Assembly (NCBI GenBank): GCA_030280995.1
Contig: JASXTE010000009.1
Span: 35,422,500-35,486,499, forward strand
DNA length: 64,000 nt
Source: Hemileia vastatrix
Lineage: Eukaryota; Basidiomycota; Pucciniomycetes; Pucciniales; Zaghouaniaceae
Direction of reading: 5' to 3'
The notes beneath the pieces are model-generated. The model made no database searches and had not been told where the DNA came from. It worked only from the letters and a program-made list of their open reading frames with translations. This document shows, one piece after another, positions 21,459 to 35,545 of this stretch. The first letter of the stretch is position 1, and each line of letters opens with the position of its first letter. Both the position numbers and the translations under genes were made by a program.

Positions 21459-22485
21459 TCCCACTTCATATTGTAATGTAATTTAGTTAACTCAAAGGGA
21501 TGTTCATAATCTCCCAATGCAAGAAAAAAACAATATATTTCTAGTTGATTCTTTTTCCCCTGTGATAGTGCATATTTAATGACAATATATACTAAATAGT
21601 TAAATTAAATGTGTAATGCATATTCACATTTTATGATATGTATGCATAGCAAATATCACCTTATATTGTATGTGTAACAAGTATGCATATTGTAAAACTC
21701 ATTCAAAATAACTGATATTTATATACTAATATTGATTAAAGTTTTTTTCAAAATTAATACCTCTTAATCCCCAACACACTAAAAAACCCTTCAAAACTTA
21801 AAAAAGCTAAAAAAACCACATGACGTAACATATAGAATCAAATTATGTCTATCAATGAAGATTAAACATAAAACTATAATACATAAGGCTAGCCAAAAAA
21901 AAATTTTTTAAAAAATAACACAAAAAAAAGCAAAAATTATTGTGAAAAATGAAAATTGACCAAAAGACACCTTAAAACTCAGAATTTGAAAAATGTCAAC
22001 AAGACATGAAATGTAGAGAAATTTAAGGGCTATCCAATGGTGATAGCCACATATCTTAAAGCCAAATATTCATTCCAGGAATGAAGAAAAACCAATAATT
22101 AAAACAATAATCTCTCTTATAAGACATGAACAAACAGCACCAAACATCACAAAAAAGGCCCCTACAGATGTTGGAAGATGAAAATGTCATTTATCCAAGT
22201 CAAAGGGTGTTCACAAAACCCAGAAAGCAGAAAAATAAACTTGATGTCTAGTTCTTACTATAATCCCATGTGATAATGCATATTTTATAAGAATTTAAAT
22301 TTAATATTTAGATTAAATGTGAAATGCATATACACATGTAATTCCAGATGCATACCTAATATCACCTAATTTGGTTTTGTACCTAGTATGCATTTTGAAT
22401 AAATTTTGAGTAAAAAATATGATGTATATATAAAAAAATTAGATCAAAGTGTTATCAAAATCAATAGTCTAACAGTTAGACACAA

Positions 22486-22764
22486 ATGACTACCAACAAC
22501 CAGACAGATGTTCAAGAGTTCAATCCCCCAAGATACCGATATATAACTCTCACTGGTGGTCAAGAGCCCTTACCACCAGCTTACTATGATATAGCTCATA
22601 GAGGTGGTTACTTGTTTGAACCCCCACCATACTTTACACTCTTTTGTGAAGAAGGTGAAGGGGGTGCTCCACCACCATACCATGAAATAAATCAGGCTGC
22701 TGCACAGGGTAACAACCCTCCAGCAAACCATGATGCAAATCAGAATGGTGCACAAGGGACTTAA
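22486..22764 (+). CDS. Unit 18 PPxY-repeat protein, Val9/Cys54/Ala72 with Q58E
   Basis: The only copy with Glu58 (CAA to GAA). Pro62 is CCA, a synonymous change shared with units 19 and 20. The B half has the TTTTAAGATATG variant. Confidence 0.66.
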   Translation: MTTNNQTDVQEFNPPRYRYITLTGGQEPLPPAYYDIAHRGGYLFEPPPYFTLFCEEGEGGAPPPYHEINQAAAQGNNPPANHDANQNGAQGT

Positions 22765-23791
22765 TCCCACTTCATATTGTAATGTAATTTAGTTAACTCA
22801 AAGGGATGTTCATAATCTCCCAATGCAAGAAAAAAACAATATATTTCTAGTTGATTCTTTTTCCCCTGTGATAGTGCATATTTAATGACAATATATACTA
22901 AATAGTTAAATTAAATGTGTAATGCATATTCACATTTTAAGATATGTATGCATAGCAAATATCACCTTATATTGTATGTGTAACAAGTATGCATATTGTA
23001 AAACTCATTCAAAATAACTGATATTTATATACTAATATTGATTAAAGTTTTTTTCAAAATTAATACCTCTTAATCCCCAACACACTAAAAAACCCTTCAA
23101 AACTTAAAAAAGCTAAAAAAACCACATGACGTAACATATAGAATCAAATTATGTCTATCAATGAAGATTAAACATAAAACTATAATACATAAGGCTAGCC
23201 AAAAAAAAATTTTTTAAAAAATAACACAAAAAAAAGCAAAAATTATTGTGAAAAATGAAAATTGACCAAAAGACACCTTAAAACTCAGAATTTGAAAAAT
23301 GTCAACAAGACATGAAATGTAGAGAAATTTAAGGGCTATCCAATGGTGATAGCCACATATCTTAAAGCCAAATATTCATTCCAGGAATGAAGAAAAACCA
23401 ATAATTAAAACAATAATCTCTCTTATAAGACATGAACAAACAGCACCAAACATCACAAAAAAGGCCCCTACAGATGTTGGAAGATGAAAATGTCATTTAT
23501 CCAAGTCAAAGGGTGTTCACAAAACCCAGAAAGCAGAAAAATAAACTTGATGTCTAGTTCTTACTATAATCCCATGTGATAATGCATATTTTATAAGAAT
23601 TTAAATTTAATATTTAGATTAAATGTGAAATGCATATACACATGTAATTCCAGATGCATACCTAATATCACCTAATTTGGTTTTGTACCTAGTATGCATT
23701 TTGAATAAATTTTGAGTAAAAAATATGATGTATATATAAAAAAATTAGATCAAAGTGTTATCAAAATCAATAGTCTAACAGTTAGACACAA

Positions 23792-24070
23792 ATGACTACC
23801 AACAACCAGACAGATGTTCAAGAGTTCAATCCCCCAAGATACCGATATATAACTCTCACTGGTGGTCAAGAGCCCTTACCACCAGCTTACTATGATATAG
23901 CTCATAGAGGTGGTTACTTGTTTGAACCCCCACCATACTTTACACTCTTTTGTGAAGAAGGTCAAGGGGGTGCTCCACCACCATACCATGAAATAAATCA
24001 GGCTGCTGCACAGGGTAACAACCCTCCAGCAAACCATGATGCAAATCAGAATGGTGCACAAGGGACTTAA
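23792..24070 (+). CDS. Unit 19 PPxY-repeat protein, Val9/Cys54/Ala72
   Basis: Protein identical to unit 11. Pro62 is CCA as in unit 18, but the B half is of the TTTTATGATATG type. Confidence 0.66.
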   Translation: MTTNNQTDVQEFNPPRYRYITLTGGQEPLPPAYYDIAHRGGYLFEPPPYFTLFCEEGQGGAPPPYHEINQAAAQGNNPPANHDANQNGAQGT

Positions 24071-25097
24071 TCCCACTTCATATTGTAATGTAATTTAGTT
24101 AACTCAAAGGGATGTTCATAATCTCCCAATGCAAGAAAAAAACAATATATTTCTAGTTGATTCTTTTTCCCCTGTGATAGTGCATATTTAATGACAATAT
24201 ATACTAAATAGTTAAATTAAATGTGTAATGCATATTCACATTTTATGATATGTATGCATAGCAAATATCACCTTATATTGTATGTGTAACAAGTATGCAT
24301 ATTGTAAAACTCATTCAAAATAACTGATATTTATATACTAATATTGATTAAAGTTTTTTTCAAAATTAATACCTCTTAATCCCCAACACACTAAAAAACC
24401 CTTCAAAACTTAAAAAAGCTAAAAAAACCACATGACGTAACATATAGAATCAAATTATGTCTATCAATGAAGATTAAACATAAAACTATAATACATAAGG
24501 CTAGCCAAAAAAAATTTTTTTAAAAAATAACACAAAAAAAAGCAAAAATTATTGTGAAAAATGAAAATTGACCAAAAGACACCTTAAAACTCAGAATTTG
24601 AAAAATGTCAACAAGACATGAAATGTAGAGAAATTTAAGGGCTATCCAATGGTGATAGCCACATATCTTAAAGCCAAATATTCATTCCAGGAATGAAGAA
24701 AAACCAATAATTAAAACAATAATCTCTCTTATAAGACATGAACAAACAGCACCAAACATCACAAAAAAGGCCCCTACAGATGTTGGAAGATGAAAATGTC
24801 ATTTATCCAAGTCAAAGGGTGTTCACAAAACCCAGAAAGCAGAAAAATAAACTTGATGTCTAGTTCTTACTATAATCCCATGTGATAATGCATATTTTAT
24901 AAGAATTTAAATTTAATATTTAGATTAAATGTGAAATGCATATACACATGTAATTCCAGATGCATACCTAATATCACCTAATTTGGTTTTGTACCTAGTA
25001 TGCATTTTGAATAAATTTTGAGTAAAAAATATGATGTATATATAAAAAAATTAGATCAAAGTGTTATCAAAATCAATAGTCTAACAGTTAGACACAA

Positions 25098-25376
25098 ATG
25101 ACTACCAACAACCAGACAGATGTTCAAGAGTTCAATCCCCCAAGATACCGATATATAACTCTCACTGGTGGTCAAGAGCCCTTACCACCAGCTTACTATG
25201 ATATAGCTCATAGAGGTGGTTACTTGTTTGAACCCCCACCATACTTTACACTCTTTTGTGAAGAAGGTCAAGGGGGTGCTCCACCACCATACCATGAAAT
25301 AAATCAGGCTGCTGCACAGGGTAACAACCCTCCAGCAAACCATGATGCAAATCAGAATGGTGCACAAGGGACTTAA
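25098..25376 (+). CDS. Unit 20 PPxY-repeat protein, Val9/Cys54/Ala72
   Basis: Protein identical to unit 11, with CCA at Pro62 and TTTTAAGATATG in the B half. Confidence 0.66.
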   Translation: MTTNNQTDVQEFNPPRYRYITLTGGQEPLPPAYYDIAHRGGYLFEPPPYFTLFCEEGQGGAPPPYHEINQAAAQGNNPPANHDANQNGAQGT

Positions 25377-26403
25377 TCCCACTTCATATTGTAATGTAAT
25401 TTAGTTAACTCAAAGGGATGTTCATAATCTCCCAATGCAAGAAAAAAACAATATATTTCTAGTTGATTCTTTTTCCCCTGTGATAGTGCATATTTAATGA
25501 CAATATATACTAAATAGTTAAATTAAATGTGTAATGCATATTCACATTTTAAGATATGTATGCATAGCAAATATCACCTTATATTGTATGTGTAACAAGT
25601 ATGCATATTGTAAAACTCATTCAAAATAACTGATATTTATATACTAATATTGATTAAAGTTTTTTTCAAAATTAATACCTCTTAATCCCCAACACACTAA
25701 AAAACCCTTCAAAACTTAAAAAAGCTAAAAAAACCACATGACGTAACATATAGAATCAAATTATGTCTATCAATGAAGATTAAACATAAAACTATAATAC
25801 ATAAGGCTAGCCAAAAAAAAATTTTTTAAAAAATAACACAAAAAAAAGCAAAAATTATTGTGAAAAATGAAAATTGACCAAAAGACACCTTAAAACTCAG
25901 AATTTGAAAAATGTCAACAAGACATGAAATGTAGAGAAATTTAAGGGCTATCCAATGGTGATAGCCACATATCTTAAAGCCAAATATTCATTCCAGGAAT
26001 GAAGAAAAACCAATAATTAAAACAATAATCTCTCTTATAAGACATGAACAAACAGCACCAAACATCACAAAAAAGGCCCCTACAGATGTTGGAAGATGAA
26101 AATGTCATTTATCCAAGTCAAAGGGTGTTCACAAAACCCAGAAAGCAGAAAAATAAACTTGATGTCTAGTTCTTACTATAATCCCATGTGATAATGCATA
26201 TTTTATAAGAATTTAAATTTAATATTTAGATTAAATGTGAAATGCATATACACATGTAATTCCAGATGCATACCTAATATCACCTAATTTGGTTTTGTAC
26301 CTAGTATGCATTTTGAATAAATTTTGAGTAAAAAATATGATGTATATATAAAAAAATTAGATCAAAGTGTTATCAAAATCAATAGTCTAACAGTTAGACA
26401 CAA

Positions 26404-26682
26404 ATGACTACCAACAACCAGACAGATGTTCAAGAGTTCAATCCCCCAAGATACCGATATATAACTCTCACTGGTGGTCAAGAGCCCTTACCACCAGCTT
26501 ACTATGATATAGCTCATAGAGGTGGTTACTTGTTTGAACCCCCACCATACTTTACACTCTTTTGTGAAGAAGGTCAAGGGGGTGCTCCCCCACCATACCA
26601 TGAAATAAATCAGGCTGCTGCACAGGGTAACAACCCTCCAGCAAACCATGATGCAAATCAGAATGGTGCACAAGGGACTTAA
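26404..26682 (+). CDS. Unit 21 PPxY-repeat protein, Val9/Cys54/Ala72
   Basis: Protein identical to unit 11, with CCC at Pro62 and TTTTAAGATATG in the B half. End of the homogeneous block. Confidence 0.66.
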   Translation: MTTNNQTDVQEFNPPRYRYITLTGGQEPLPPAYYDIAHRGGYLFEPPPYFTLFCEEGQGGAPPPYHEINQAAAQGNNPPANHDANQNGAQGT

Positions 26683-27709
26683 TCCCACTTCATATTGTAA
26701 TGTAATTTAGTTAACTCAAAGGGATGTTCATAATCTCCCAATGCAAGAAAAAAACAATATATTTCTAGTTGATTCTTTTTCCCCTGTGATAGTGCATATT
26801 TAATGACAATATATACTAAATAGTTAAATTAAATGTGTAATGCATATTCACATTTTAAGATATGTATGCATAGCAAATATCACCTTATATTGTATGTGTA
26901 ACAAGTATGCATATTGTAAAACTCATTCAAAATAACTGATATTTATATACTAATATTGATTAAAGTTTTTTTCAAAATTAATACCTCTTAATCCCCAACA
27001 CACTAAAAAACCCTTCAAAACTTAAAAAAGCTAAAAAAACCACATGACGTAACATATAGAATCAAATTATGTCTATCAATGAAGATTAAACATAAAACTA
27101 TAATACATAAGGCTAGCCAAAAAAAAATTTTTTAAAAAATAACACAAAAAAAAGCAAAAATTATTGTGAAAAATGAAAATTGACCAAAAGACACCTTAAA
27201 ACTCAGAATTTGAAAAATGTCAACAAGACATGAAATGTAGAGAAATTTAAGGGCTATCCAATGGTGATAGCCACATATCTTAAAGCCAAATATTCATTCC
27301 AGGAATGAAGAAAAACCAATAATTAAAACAATAATCTCTCTTATAAGACATGAACAAACAGCACCAAACATCACAAAAAAGGCCCCTACAGATGTTGGAA
27401 GATGAAAATGTCATTTATCCAAGTCAAAGGGTGTTCACAAAACCCAGAAAGCAGAAAAATAAACTTGATGTCTAGTTCTTACTATAATCCCATGTGATAA
27501 TGCATATTTTATAAGAATTTAAATTTAATATTTAGATTAAATGTGAAATGCATATACACATGTAATTCCAGATGCATACCTAATATCACCTAATTTGGTT
27601 TTGTACCTAGTATGCATTTTGAATAAATTTTGAGTAAAAAATATGATGTATATATAAAAAAATTAGATCAAAGTGTTATCAAAATCAATAGTCTAACAGT
27701 TAGACACAA

Positions 27710-27988
27710 ATGACTACCAACAACCAGACAGATGTTCAAGAGTTCAATCCCCCAAGATACCGATATATAACTCTCACTGGTGGTCAAGAGCCCTTACCAC
27801 CAGCTTACTATGATATAGCTCATAGAGGTGGTTACTTGTTTGAACCCCCACCATACTTTACACTCTTTCGTGAAGAAGGTCAAGGGGGTGCTCCCCCACC
27901 ATACCATGAAATAAATCAGGCTGGTGCACAGGGTAACAACCCTCCAGCAAACCATGATGCAAATCAGAATGGTGCACAAGGGACTTAA
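27710..27988 (+). CDS. Unit 22 PPxY-repeat protein, Val9/Arg54/Gly72
   Basis: Protein identical to unit 4. First copy with the AATACCTGAT and ACTAGAAAACCC tail markers. Confidence 0.66.
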   Translation: MTTNNQTDVQEFNPPRYRYITLTGGQEPLPPAYYDIAHRGGYLFEPPPYFTLFREEGQGGAPPPYHEINQAGAQGNNPPANHDANQNGAQGT

Positions 27989-29015
27989 TCCCACTTCATA
28001 TTGTAATGTAATTTAGTTAACTCAAAGGGATGTTCATAATCTCCCAATGCAAGAAAAAAACAATATATTTCTAGTTGATTCTTTTTCCCCTGTGATAGTG
28101 CATATTTAATGACAATATATACTAAATAGTTAAATTAAATGTGTAATGCATATTCACATTTTATGATATGTATGCATAGCAAATATCACCTTATATTGTA
28201 TGTGTAACAAGTATGCATATTGTAAAACTCATTCAAAATACCTGATATTTATATACTAATATTGATTAAAGTTTTTTTCAAAATTAATACCTCTTAATCC
28301 CCAACACACTAGAAAACCCTTCAAAACTTAGAAAAGCTAAAAAAACCACATGACGTAACATATAGAATCAAATTATGTCTATCAATGAAGATTAAACATA
28401 AAACTATAATACATAAGGCTAGCCAAAAAAAAATTTTTTAAAAAATAACACAAAAAAAAGCAAAAATTATTGTGAAAAATGAAAATTGACCAAAAGACAC
28501 CTTAAAACTCAGAATTTGAAAAATGTCAACAAGACATGAAATGTAGAGAAATTTAAGGGCTATCCAATGGTGATAGCCACATATCTTAAAGCCAAATATT
28601 CATTCCAGGAATGAAGAAAAACCAATAATTAAAACAATAATCTCTCTTATAAGACATGAACAAACAGCACCAAACATCACAAAAAAGGCCCCTACAGATG
28701 TTGGAAGATGAAAATGTCATTTATCCAAGTCAAAGGGTGTTCACAAAACCCAGAAAGCAGAAAAATAAACTTGATGTCTAGTTCTTACTATAATCCCATG
28801 TGATAATGCATATTTTATAAGAATTTAAATTTAATATTTAGATTAAATGTGAAATGCATATACACATGTAATTCCAGATGCATACCTAATATCACCTAAT
28901 TTGGTTTTGTACCTAGTATGCATTTTGAATAAATTTTGAGTAAAAAATATGATGTATATATAAAAAAATTAGATCAAAGTGTTATCAAAATCAATAGTCT
29001 AACAGTTAGACACAA

Positions 29016-29294
29016 ATGACTACCAACAACCAGACAGATGTTCAAGAGTTCAATCCCCCAAGATACCGATATATAACTCTCACTGGTGGTCAAGAGCCCT
29101 TACCACCAGCTTACTATGATATAGCTCATAGAGGTGGTTACTTGTTTGAACCCCCACCATACTTTACACTCTTTCGTGAAGAAGGTCAAGGGGGTGCTCC
29201 CCCACCATACCATGAAATAAATCAGGCTGGTGCACAGGGTAACAACCCTCCAGCAAACCATGATGCAAATCAGAATGGTGCACAAGGGACTTAA
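29016..29294 (+). CDS. Unit 23 PPxY-repeat protein, Val9/Arg54/Gly72
   Basis: Near-twin of unit 22, with the same protein and the same tail markers. Confidence 0.66.
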   Translation: MTTNNQTDVQEFNPPRYRYITLTGGQEPLPPAYYDIAHRGGYLFEPPPYFTLFREEGQGGAPPPYHEINQAGAQGNNPPANHDANQNGAQGT

Positions 29295-30321
29295 TCCCAC
29301 TTCATATTGTAATGTAATTTAGTTAACTCAAAGGGATGTTCATAATCTCCCAATGCAAGAAAAAAACAATATATTTCTAGTTGATTCTTTTTCCCCTGTG
29401 ATAGTGCATATTTAATGACAATATATACTAAATAGTTAAATTAAATGTGTAATGCATATTCACATTTTATGATATGTATGCATAGCAAATATCACCTTAT
29501 ATTGTATGTGTAACAAGTATGCATATTGTAAAACTCATTCAAAATACCTGATATTTATATACTAATATTGATTAAAGTTTTTTTCAAAATTAATACCTCT
29601 TAATCCCCAACACACTAGAAAACCCTTCAAAACTTAGAAAAGCTAAAAAAACCACATGACGTAACATATAGAATCAAATTATGTCTATCAATGAAGATTA
29701 AACATAAAACTATAATACATAAGGCTAGCCAAAAAAAAATTTTTTAAAAAATAACACAAAAAAAAGCAAAAATTATTGTGAAAAATGAAAATTGACCAAA
29801 AGACACCTTAAAACTCAGAATTTGAAAAATGTCAACAAGACATGAAATGTAGAGAAATTTAAGGGCTATCCAATGGTGATAGCCACATATCTTAAAGCCA
29901 AATATTCATTCCAGGAATGAAGAAAAACCAATAATTAAAACAATAATCTCTCTTATAAGACATGAACAAACAGCACCAAACATCACAAAAAAGGCCCCTA
30001 CAGATGTTGGAAGATGAAAATGTCATTTATCCAAGTCAAAGGGTGTTCACAAAACCCAGAAAGCAGAAAAATAAACTTGATGTCTAGTTCTTACTATAAT
30101 CCCATGTGATAATGCATATTTTATAAGAATTTAAATTTAATATTTAGATTAAATGTGAAATGCATATACACATGTAATTCCAGATGCATACCTAATATCA
30201 CCTAATTTGGTTTTGTACCTAGTATGCATTTTGAATAAATTTTGAGTAAAAAATATGATGTATATATAAAAAAATTAGATCAAAGTGTTATCAAAATCAA
30301 TAGTCTAACAGTTAGACACAA

Positions 30322-30600
30322 ATGACTACCAACAACCAGACAGATGTTCAAGAGTTCAATCCCCCAAGATACCGATATATAACTCTCACTGGTGGTCAAG
30401 AGCCCTTACCACCAGCTTACTATGATATAGCTCATAGAGGTGGTTACTTGTTTGAACCCCCACCATACTTTACACTCTTTCGTGAAGAAGGTCAAGGGGG
30501 TGCTCCCCCACCATACCATGAAATAAATCAGGCTGGTGCACAGGGTAACAACCCTCCAGCAAACCATGATGCAAATCAGAATGGTGCACAAGGGACTTAA
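30322..30600 (+). CDS. Unit 24 PPxY-repeat protein, Val9/Arg54/Gly72
   Basis: Protein identical to unit 4. First copy with AGCATATATC and TTGATCAAAG, and first member of the two-unit repeat. Confidence 0.66.
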   Translation: MTTNNQTDVQEFNPPRYRYITLTGGQEPLPPAYYDIAHRGGYLFEPPPYFTLFREEGQGGAPPPYHEINQAGAQGNNPPANHDANQNGAQGT

Positions 30601-31627
30601 TCCCACTTCATATTGTAATGTAATTTAGTTAACTCAAAGGGATGTTCATAATCTCCCAATGCAAGAAAAAAACAATATATTTCTAGTTGATTCTTTTTCC
30701 CCTGTGATAGTGCATATTTAATGACAATATATACTAAATAGTTAAATTAAATGTGTAATGCATATTCACATTTTATGATATGTATGCATAGCATATATCA
30801 CCTTATATTGTATGTGTAACAAGTATGCATATTGTAAAACTCATTCAAAATAACTGATATTTATATACTAATATTGATCAAAGTTTTTTTCAAAATTAAT
30901 ACCTCTTAATCCCCAACACACTAAAAAACCCTTCAAAACTTAAAAAAGCTAAAAAAACCACATGACGTAACATATAGAATCAAATTATGTCTATCAATGA
31001 AGATTAAACATAAAACTATAATACATAAGGCTAGCCAAAAAAAAATTTTTTAAAAAATAACACAAAAAAAAGCAAAAATTATTGTGAAAAATGAAAATTG
31101 ACCAAAAGACACCTTAAAACTCAGAATTTGAAAAATGTCAACAAGACATGAAATGTAGAGAAATTTAAGGGCTATCCAATGGTGATAGCCACATATCTTA
31201 AAGCCAAATATTCATTCCAGGAATGAAGAAAAACCAATAATTAAAACAATAATCTCTCTTATAAGACATGAACAAACAGCACCAAACATCACAAAAAAGG
31301 CCCCTACAGATGTTGGAAGATGAAAATGTCATTTATCCAAGTCAAAGGGTGTTCACAAAACCCAGAAAGCAGAAAAATAAACTTGATGTCTAGTTCTTAC
31401 TATAATCCCATGTGATAATGCATATTTTATAAGAATTTAAATTTAATATTTAGATTAAATGTGAAATGCATATACACATGTAATTCCAGATGCATACCTA
31501 ATATCACCTAATTTGGTTTTGTACCTAGTATGCATTTTGAATAAATTTTGAGTAAAAAATATGATGTATATATAAAAAAATTAGATCAAAGTGTTATCAA
31601 AATCAATAGTCTAACAGTTAGACACAA

Positions 31628-31906
31628 ATGACTACCAACAACCAGACAGATGTTCAAGAGTTCAATCCCCCAAGATACCGATATATAACTCTCACTGGTG
31701 GTCAAGAGCCCTTACCACCAGCTTACTATGATATAGCTCATAGAGGTGGTTACTTGTTTGAACCCCCACCATACTTTACACTCTTTTGTGAAGAAGTTCA
31801 AGGGGGTGCTCCACCACCATACCATGAAATAAATCAGGCTGCTGCACAGGGTAACAACCCTCCAGCAAACCATGATGCAAATCAGAATGGTGCACAAGGG
31901 ACTTAA
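31628..31906 (+). CDS. Unit 25 PPxY-repeat protein, Val9/Cys54/Ala72 with G57V
   Basis: The only copy with Val57 (GGT to GTT), and CCA at Pro62. The ORF resembles units 19-20, whereas the tail (AATACCTGAT, ACTAGAAAACCC) matches units 22-23, so the unit is a mosaic. Confidence 0.66.
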   Translation: MTTNNQTDVQEFNPPRYRYITLTGGQEPLPPAYYDIAHRGGYLFEPPPYFTLFCEEVQGGAPPPYHEINQAAAQGNNPPANHDANQNGAQGT

Positions 31907-32933
31907 TCCCACTTCATATTGTAATGTAATTTAGTTAACTCAAAGGGATGTTCATAATCTCCCAATGCAAGAAAAAAACAATATATTTCTAGTTGATTCT
32001 TTTTCCCCTGTGATAGTGCATATTTAATGACAATATATACTAAATAGTTAAATTAAATGTGTAATGCATATTCACATTTTATGATATGTATGCATAGCAA
32101 ATATCACCTTATATTGTATGTGTAACAAGTATGCATATTGTAAAACTCATTCAAAATACCTGATATTTATATACTAATATTGATTAAAGTTTTTTTCAAA
32201 ATTAATACCTCTTAATCCCCAACACACTAGAAAACCCTTCAAAACTTAGAAAAGCTAAAAAAACCACATGACGTAACATATAGAATCAAATTATGTCTAT
32301 CAATGAAGATTAAACATAAAACTATAATACATAAGGCTAGCCAAAAAAAAATTTTTTAAAAAATAACACAAAAAAAAGCAAAAATTATTGTGAAAAATGA
32401 AAATTGACCAAAAGACACCTTAAAACTCAGAATTTGAAAAATGTCAACAAGACATGAAATGTAGAGAAATTTAAGGGCTATCCAATGGTGATAGCCACAT
32501 ATCTTAAAGCCAAATATTCATTCCAGGAATGAAGAAAAACCAATAATTAAAACAATAATCTCTCTTATAAGACATGAACAAACAGCACCAAACATCACAA
32601 AAAAGGCCCCTACAGATGTTGGAAGATGAAAATGTCATTTATCCAAGTCAAAGGGTGTTCACAAAACCCAGAAAGCAGAAAAATAAACTTGATGTCTAGT
32701 TCTTACTATAATCCCATGTGATAATGCATATTTTATAAGAATTTAAATTTAATATTTAGATTAAATGTGAAATGCATATACACATGTAATTCCAGATGCA
32801 TACCTAATATCACCTAATTTGGTTTTGTACCTAGTATGCATTTTGAATAAATTTTGAGTAAAAAATATGATGTATATATAAAAAAATTAGATCAAAGTGT
32901 TATCAAAATCAATAGTCTAACAGTTAGACACAA

Positions 32934-33212
32934 ATGACTACCAACAACCAGACAGATGTTCAAGAGTTCAATCCCCCAAGATACCGATATATAACTCTCA
33001 CTGGTGGTCAAGAGCCCTTACCACCAGCTTACTATGATATAGCTCATAGAGGTGGTTACTTGTTTGAACCCCCACCATACTTTACACTCTTTCGTGAAGA
33101 AGGTCAAGGGGGTGCTCCCCCACCATACCATGAAATAAATCAGGCTGGTGCACAGGGTAACAACCCTCCAGCAAACCATGATGCAAATCAGAATGGTGCA
33201 CAAGGGACTTAA
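32934..33212 (+). CDS. Unit 26 PPxY-repeat protein, Val9/Arg54/Gly72
   Basis: Same type as unit 24 in ORF and tail. Confidence 0.66.
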   Translation: MTTNNQTDVQEFNPPRYRYITLTGGQEPLPPAYYDIAHRGGYLFEPPPYFTLFREEGQGGAPPPYHEINQAGAQGNNPPANHDANQNGAQGT

Positions 33213-34239
33213 TCCCACTTCATATTGTAATGTAATTTAGTTAACTCAAAGGGATGTTCATAATCTCCCAATGCAAGAAAAAAACAATATATTTCTAGTT
33301 GATTCTTTTTCCCCTGTGATAGTGCATATTTAATGACAATATATACTAAATAGTTAAATTAAATGTGTAATGCATATTCACATTTTATGATATGTATGCA
33401 TAGCATATATCACCTTATATTGTATGTGTAACAAGTATGCATATTGTAAAACTCATTCAAAATAACTGATATTTATATACTAATATTGATCAAAGTTTTT
33501 TTCAAAATTAATACCTCTTAATCCCCAACACACTAAAAAACCCTTCAAAACTTAAAAAAGCTAAAAAAACCACATGACGTAACATATAGAATCAAATTAT
33601 GTCTATCAATGAAGATTAAACATAAAACTATAATACATAAGGCTAGCCAAAAAAAAATTTTTTAAAAAATAACACAAAAAAAAGCAAAAATTATTGTGAA
33701 AAATGAAAATTGACCAAAAGACACCTTAAAACTCAGAATTTGAAAAATGTCAACAAGACATGAAATGTAGAGAAATTTAAGGGCTATCCAATGGTGATAG
33801 CCACATATCTTAAAGCCAAATATTCATTCCAGGAATGAAGAAAAACCAATAATTAAAACAATAATCTCTCTTATAAGACATGAACAAACAGCACCAAACA
33901 TCACAAAAAAGGCCCCTACAGATGTTGGAAGATGAAAATGTCATTTATCCAAGTCAAAGGGTGTTCACAAAACCCAGAAAGCAGAAAAATAAACTTGATG
34001 TCTAGTTCTTACTATAATCCCATGTGATAATGCATATTTTATAAGAATTTAAATTTAATATTTAGATTAAATGTGAAATGCATATACACATGTAATTCCA
34101 GATGCATACCTAATATCACCTAATTTGGTTTTGTACCTAGTATGCATTTTGAATAAATTTTGAGTAAAAAATATGATGTATATATAAAAAAATTAGATCA
34201 AAGTGTTATCAAAATCAATAGTCTAACAGTTAGACACAA

Positions 34240-34518
34240 ATGACTACCAACAACCAGACAGATGTTCAAGAGTTCAATCCCCCAAGATACCGATATATAA
34301 CTCTCACTGGTGGTCAAGAGCCCTTACCACCAGCTTACTATGATATAGCTCATAGAGGTGGTTACTTGTTTGAACCCCCACCATACTTTACACTCTTTTG
34401 TGAAGAAGGTCAAGGGGGTGCTCCCCCACCATACCATGAAATAAATCAGGCTGCTGCACAGGGTAACAACCCTCCAGCAAACCATGATGCAAATCAGAAT
34501 GGTGCACAAGGGACTTAA
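34240..34518 (+). CDS. Unit 27 PPxY-repeat protein, Val9/Cys54/Ala72
   Basis: Same tail type as unit 25 but CCC at Pro62. The CRE-like site has lost its CpG (TGATGTAA near 34883). Confidence 0.66.
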   Translation: MTTNNQTDVQEFNPPRYRYITLTGGQEPLPPAYYDIAHRGGYLFEPPPYFTLFCEEGQGGAPPPYHEINQAAAQGNNPPANHDANQNGAQGT

Positions 34519-35545
34519 TCCCACTTCATATTGTAATGTAATTTAGTTAACTCAAAGGGATGTTCATAATCTCCCAATGCAAGAAAAAAACAATATATTT
34601 CTAGTTGATTCTTTTTCCCCTGTGATAGTGCATATTTAATGACAATATATACTAAATAGTTAAATTAAATGTGTAATGCATATTCACATTTTATGATATG
34701 TATGCATAGCAAATATCACCTTATATTGTATGTGTAACAAGTATGCATATTGTAAAACTCATTCAAAATACCTGATATTTATATACTAATATTGATTAAA
34801 GTTTTTTTCAAAATTAATACCTCTTAATCCCCAACACACTAGAAAACCCTTCAAAACTTAGAAAAGCTAAAAAAACCACATGATGTAACATATAGAATCA
34901 AATTATGTCTATCAATGAAGATTAAACATAAAACTATAATACATAAGGCTAGCCAAAAAAAAATTTTTTAAAAAATAACACAAAAAAAAGCAAAAATTAT
35001 TGTGAAAAATGAAAATTGACCAAAAGACACCTTAAAACTCAGAATTTGAAAAATGTCAACAAGACATGAAATGTAGAGAAATTTAAGGGCTATCCAATGG
35101 TGATAGCCACATATCTTAAAGCCAAATATTCATTCCAGGAATGAAGAAAAACCAATAATTAAAACAATAATCTCTCTTATAAGACATGAACAAACAGCAC
35201 CAAACATCACAAAAAAGGCCCCTACAGATGTTGGAAGATGAAAATGTCATTTATCCAAGTCAAAGGGTGTTCACAAAACCCAGAAAGCAGAAAAATAAAC
35301 TTGATGTCTAGTTCTTACTATAATCCCATGTGATAATGCATATTTTATAAGAATTTAAATTTAATATTTAGATTAAATGTGAAATGCATATACACATGTA
35401 ATTCCAGATGCATACCTAATATCACCTAATTTGGTTTTGTACCTAGTATGCATTTTGAATAAATTTTGAGTAAAAAATATGATGTATATATAAAAAAATT
35501 AGATCAAAGTGTTATCAAAATCAATAGTCTAACAGTTAGACACAA

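Larger units (their letters stand above)
15666..27419 (+). repeat. Units 13-21: homogeneous Val9/Cys54/Ala72 block
   Basis: Nine consecutive units encode the same protein except Q58E in unit 18. Flanks are also nearly uniform: AGCAAATATC and TTGATTAAAG. Units 18, 20 and 21 share CATTTTAAGATATG where the others have CATTTTATGATATG. Units 18-20 share a synonymous CCA at Pro62. The block looks like local expansion of a single unit type. Confidence 0.8.
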
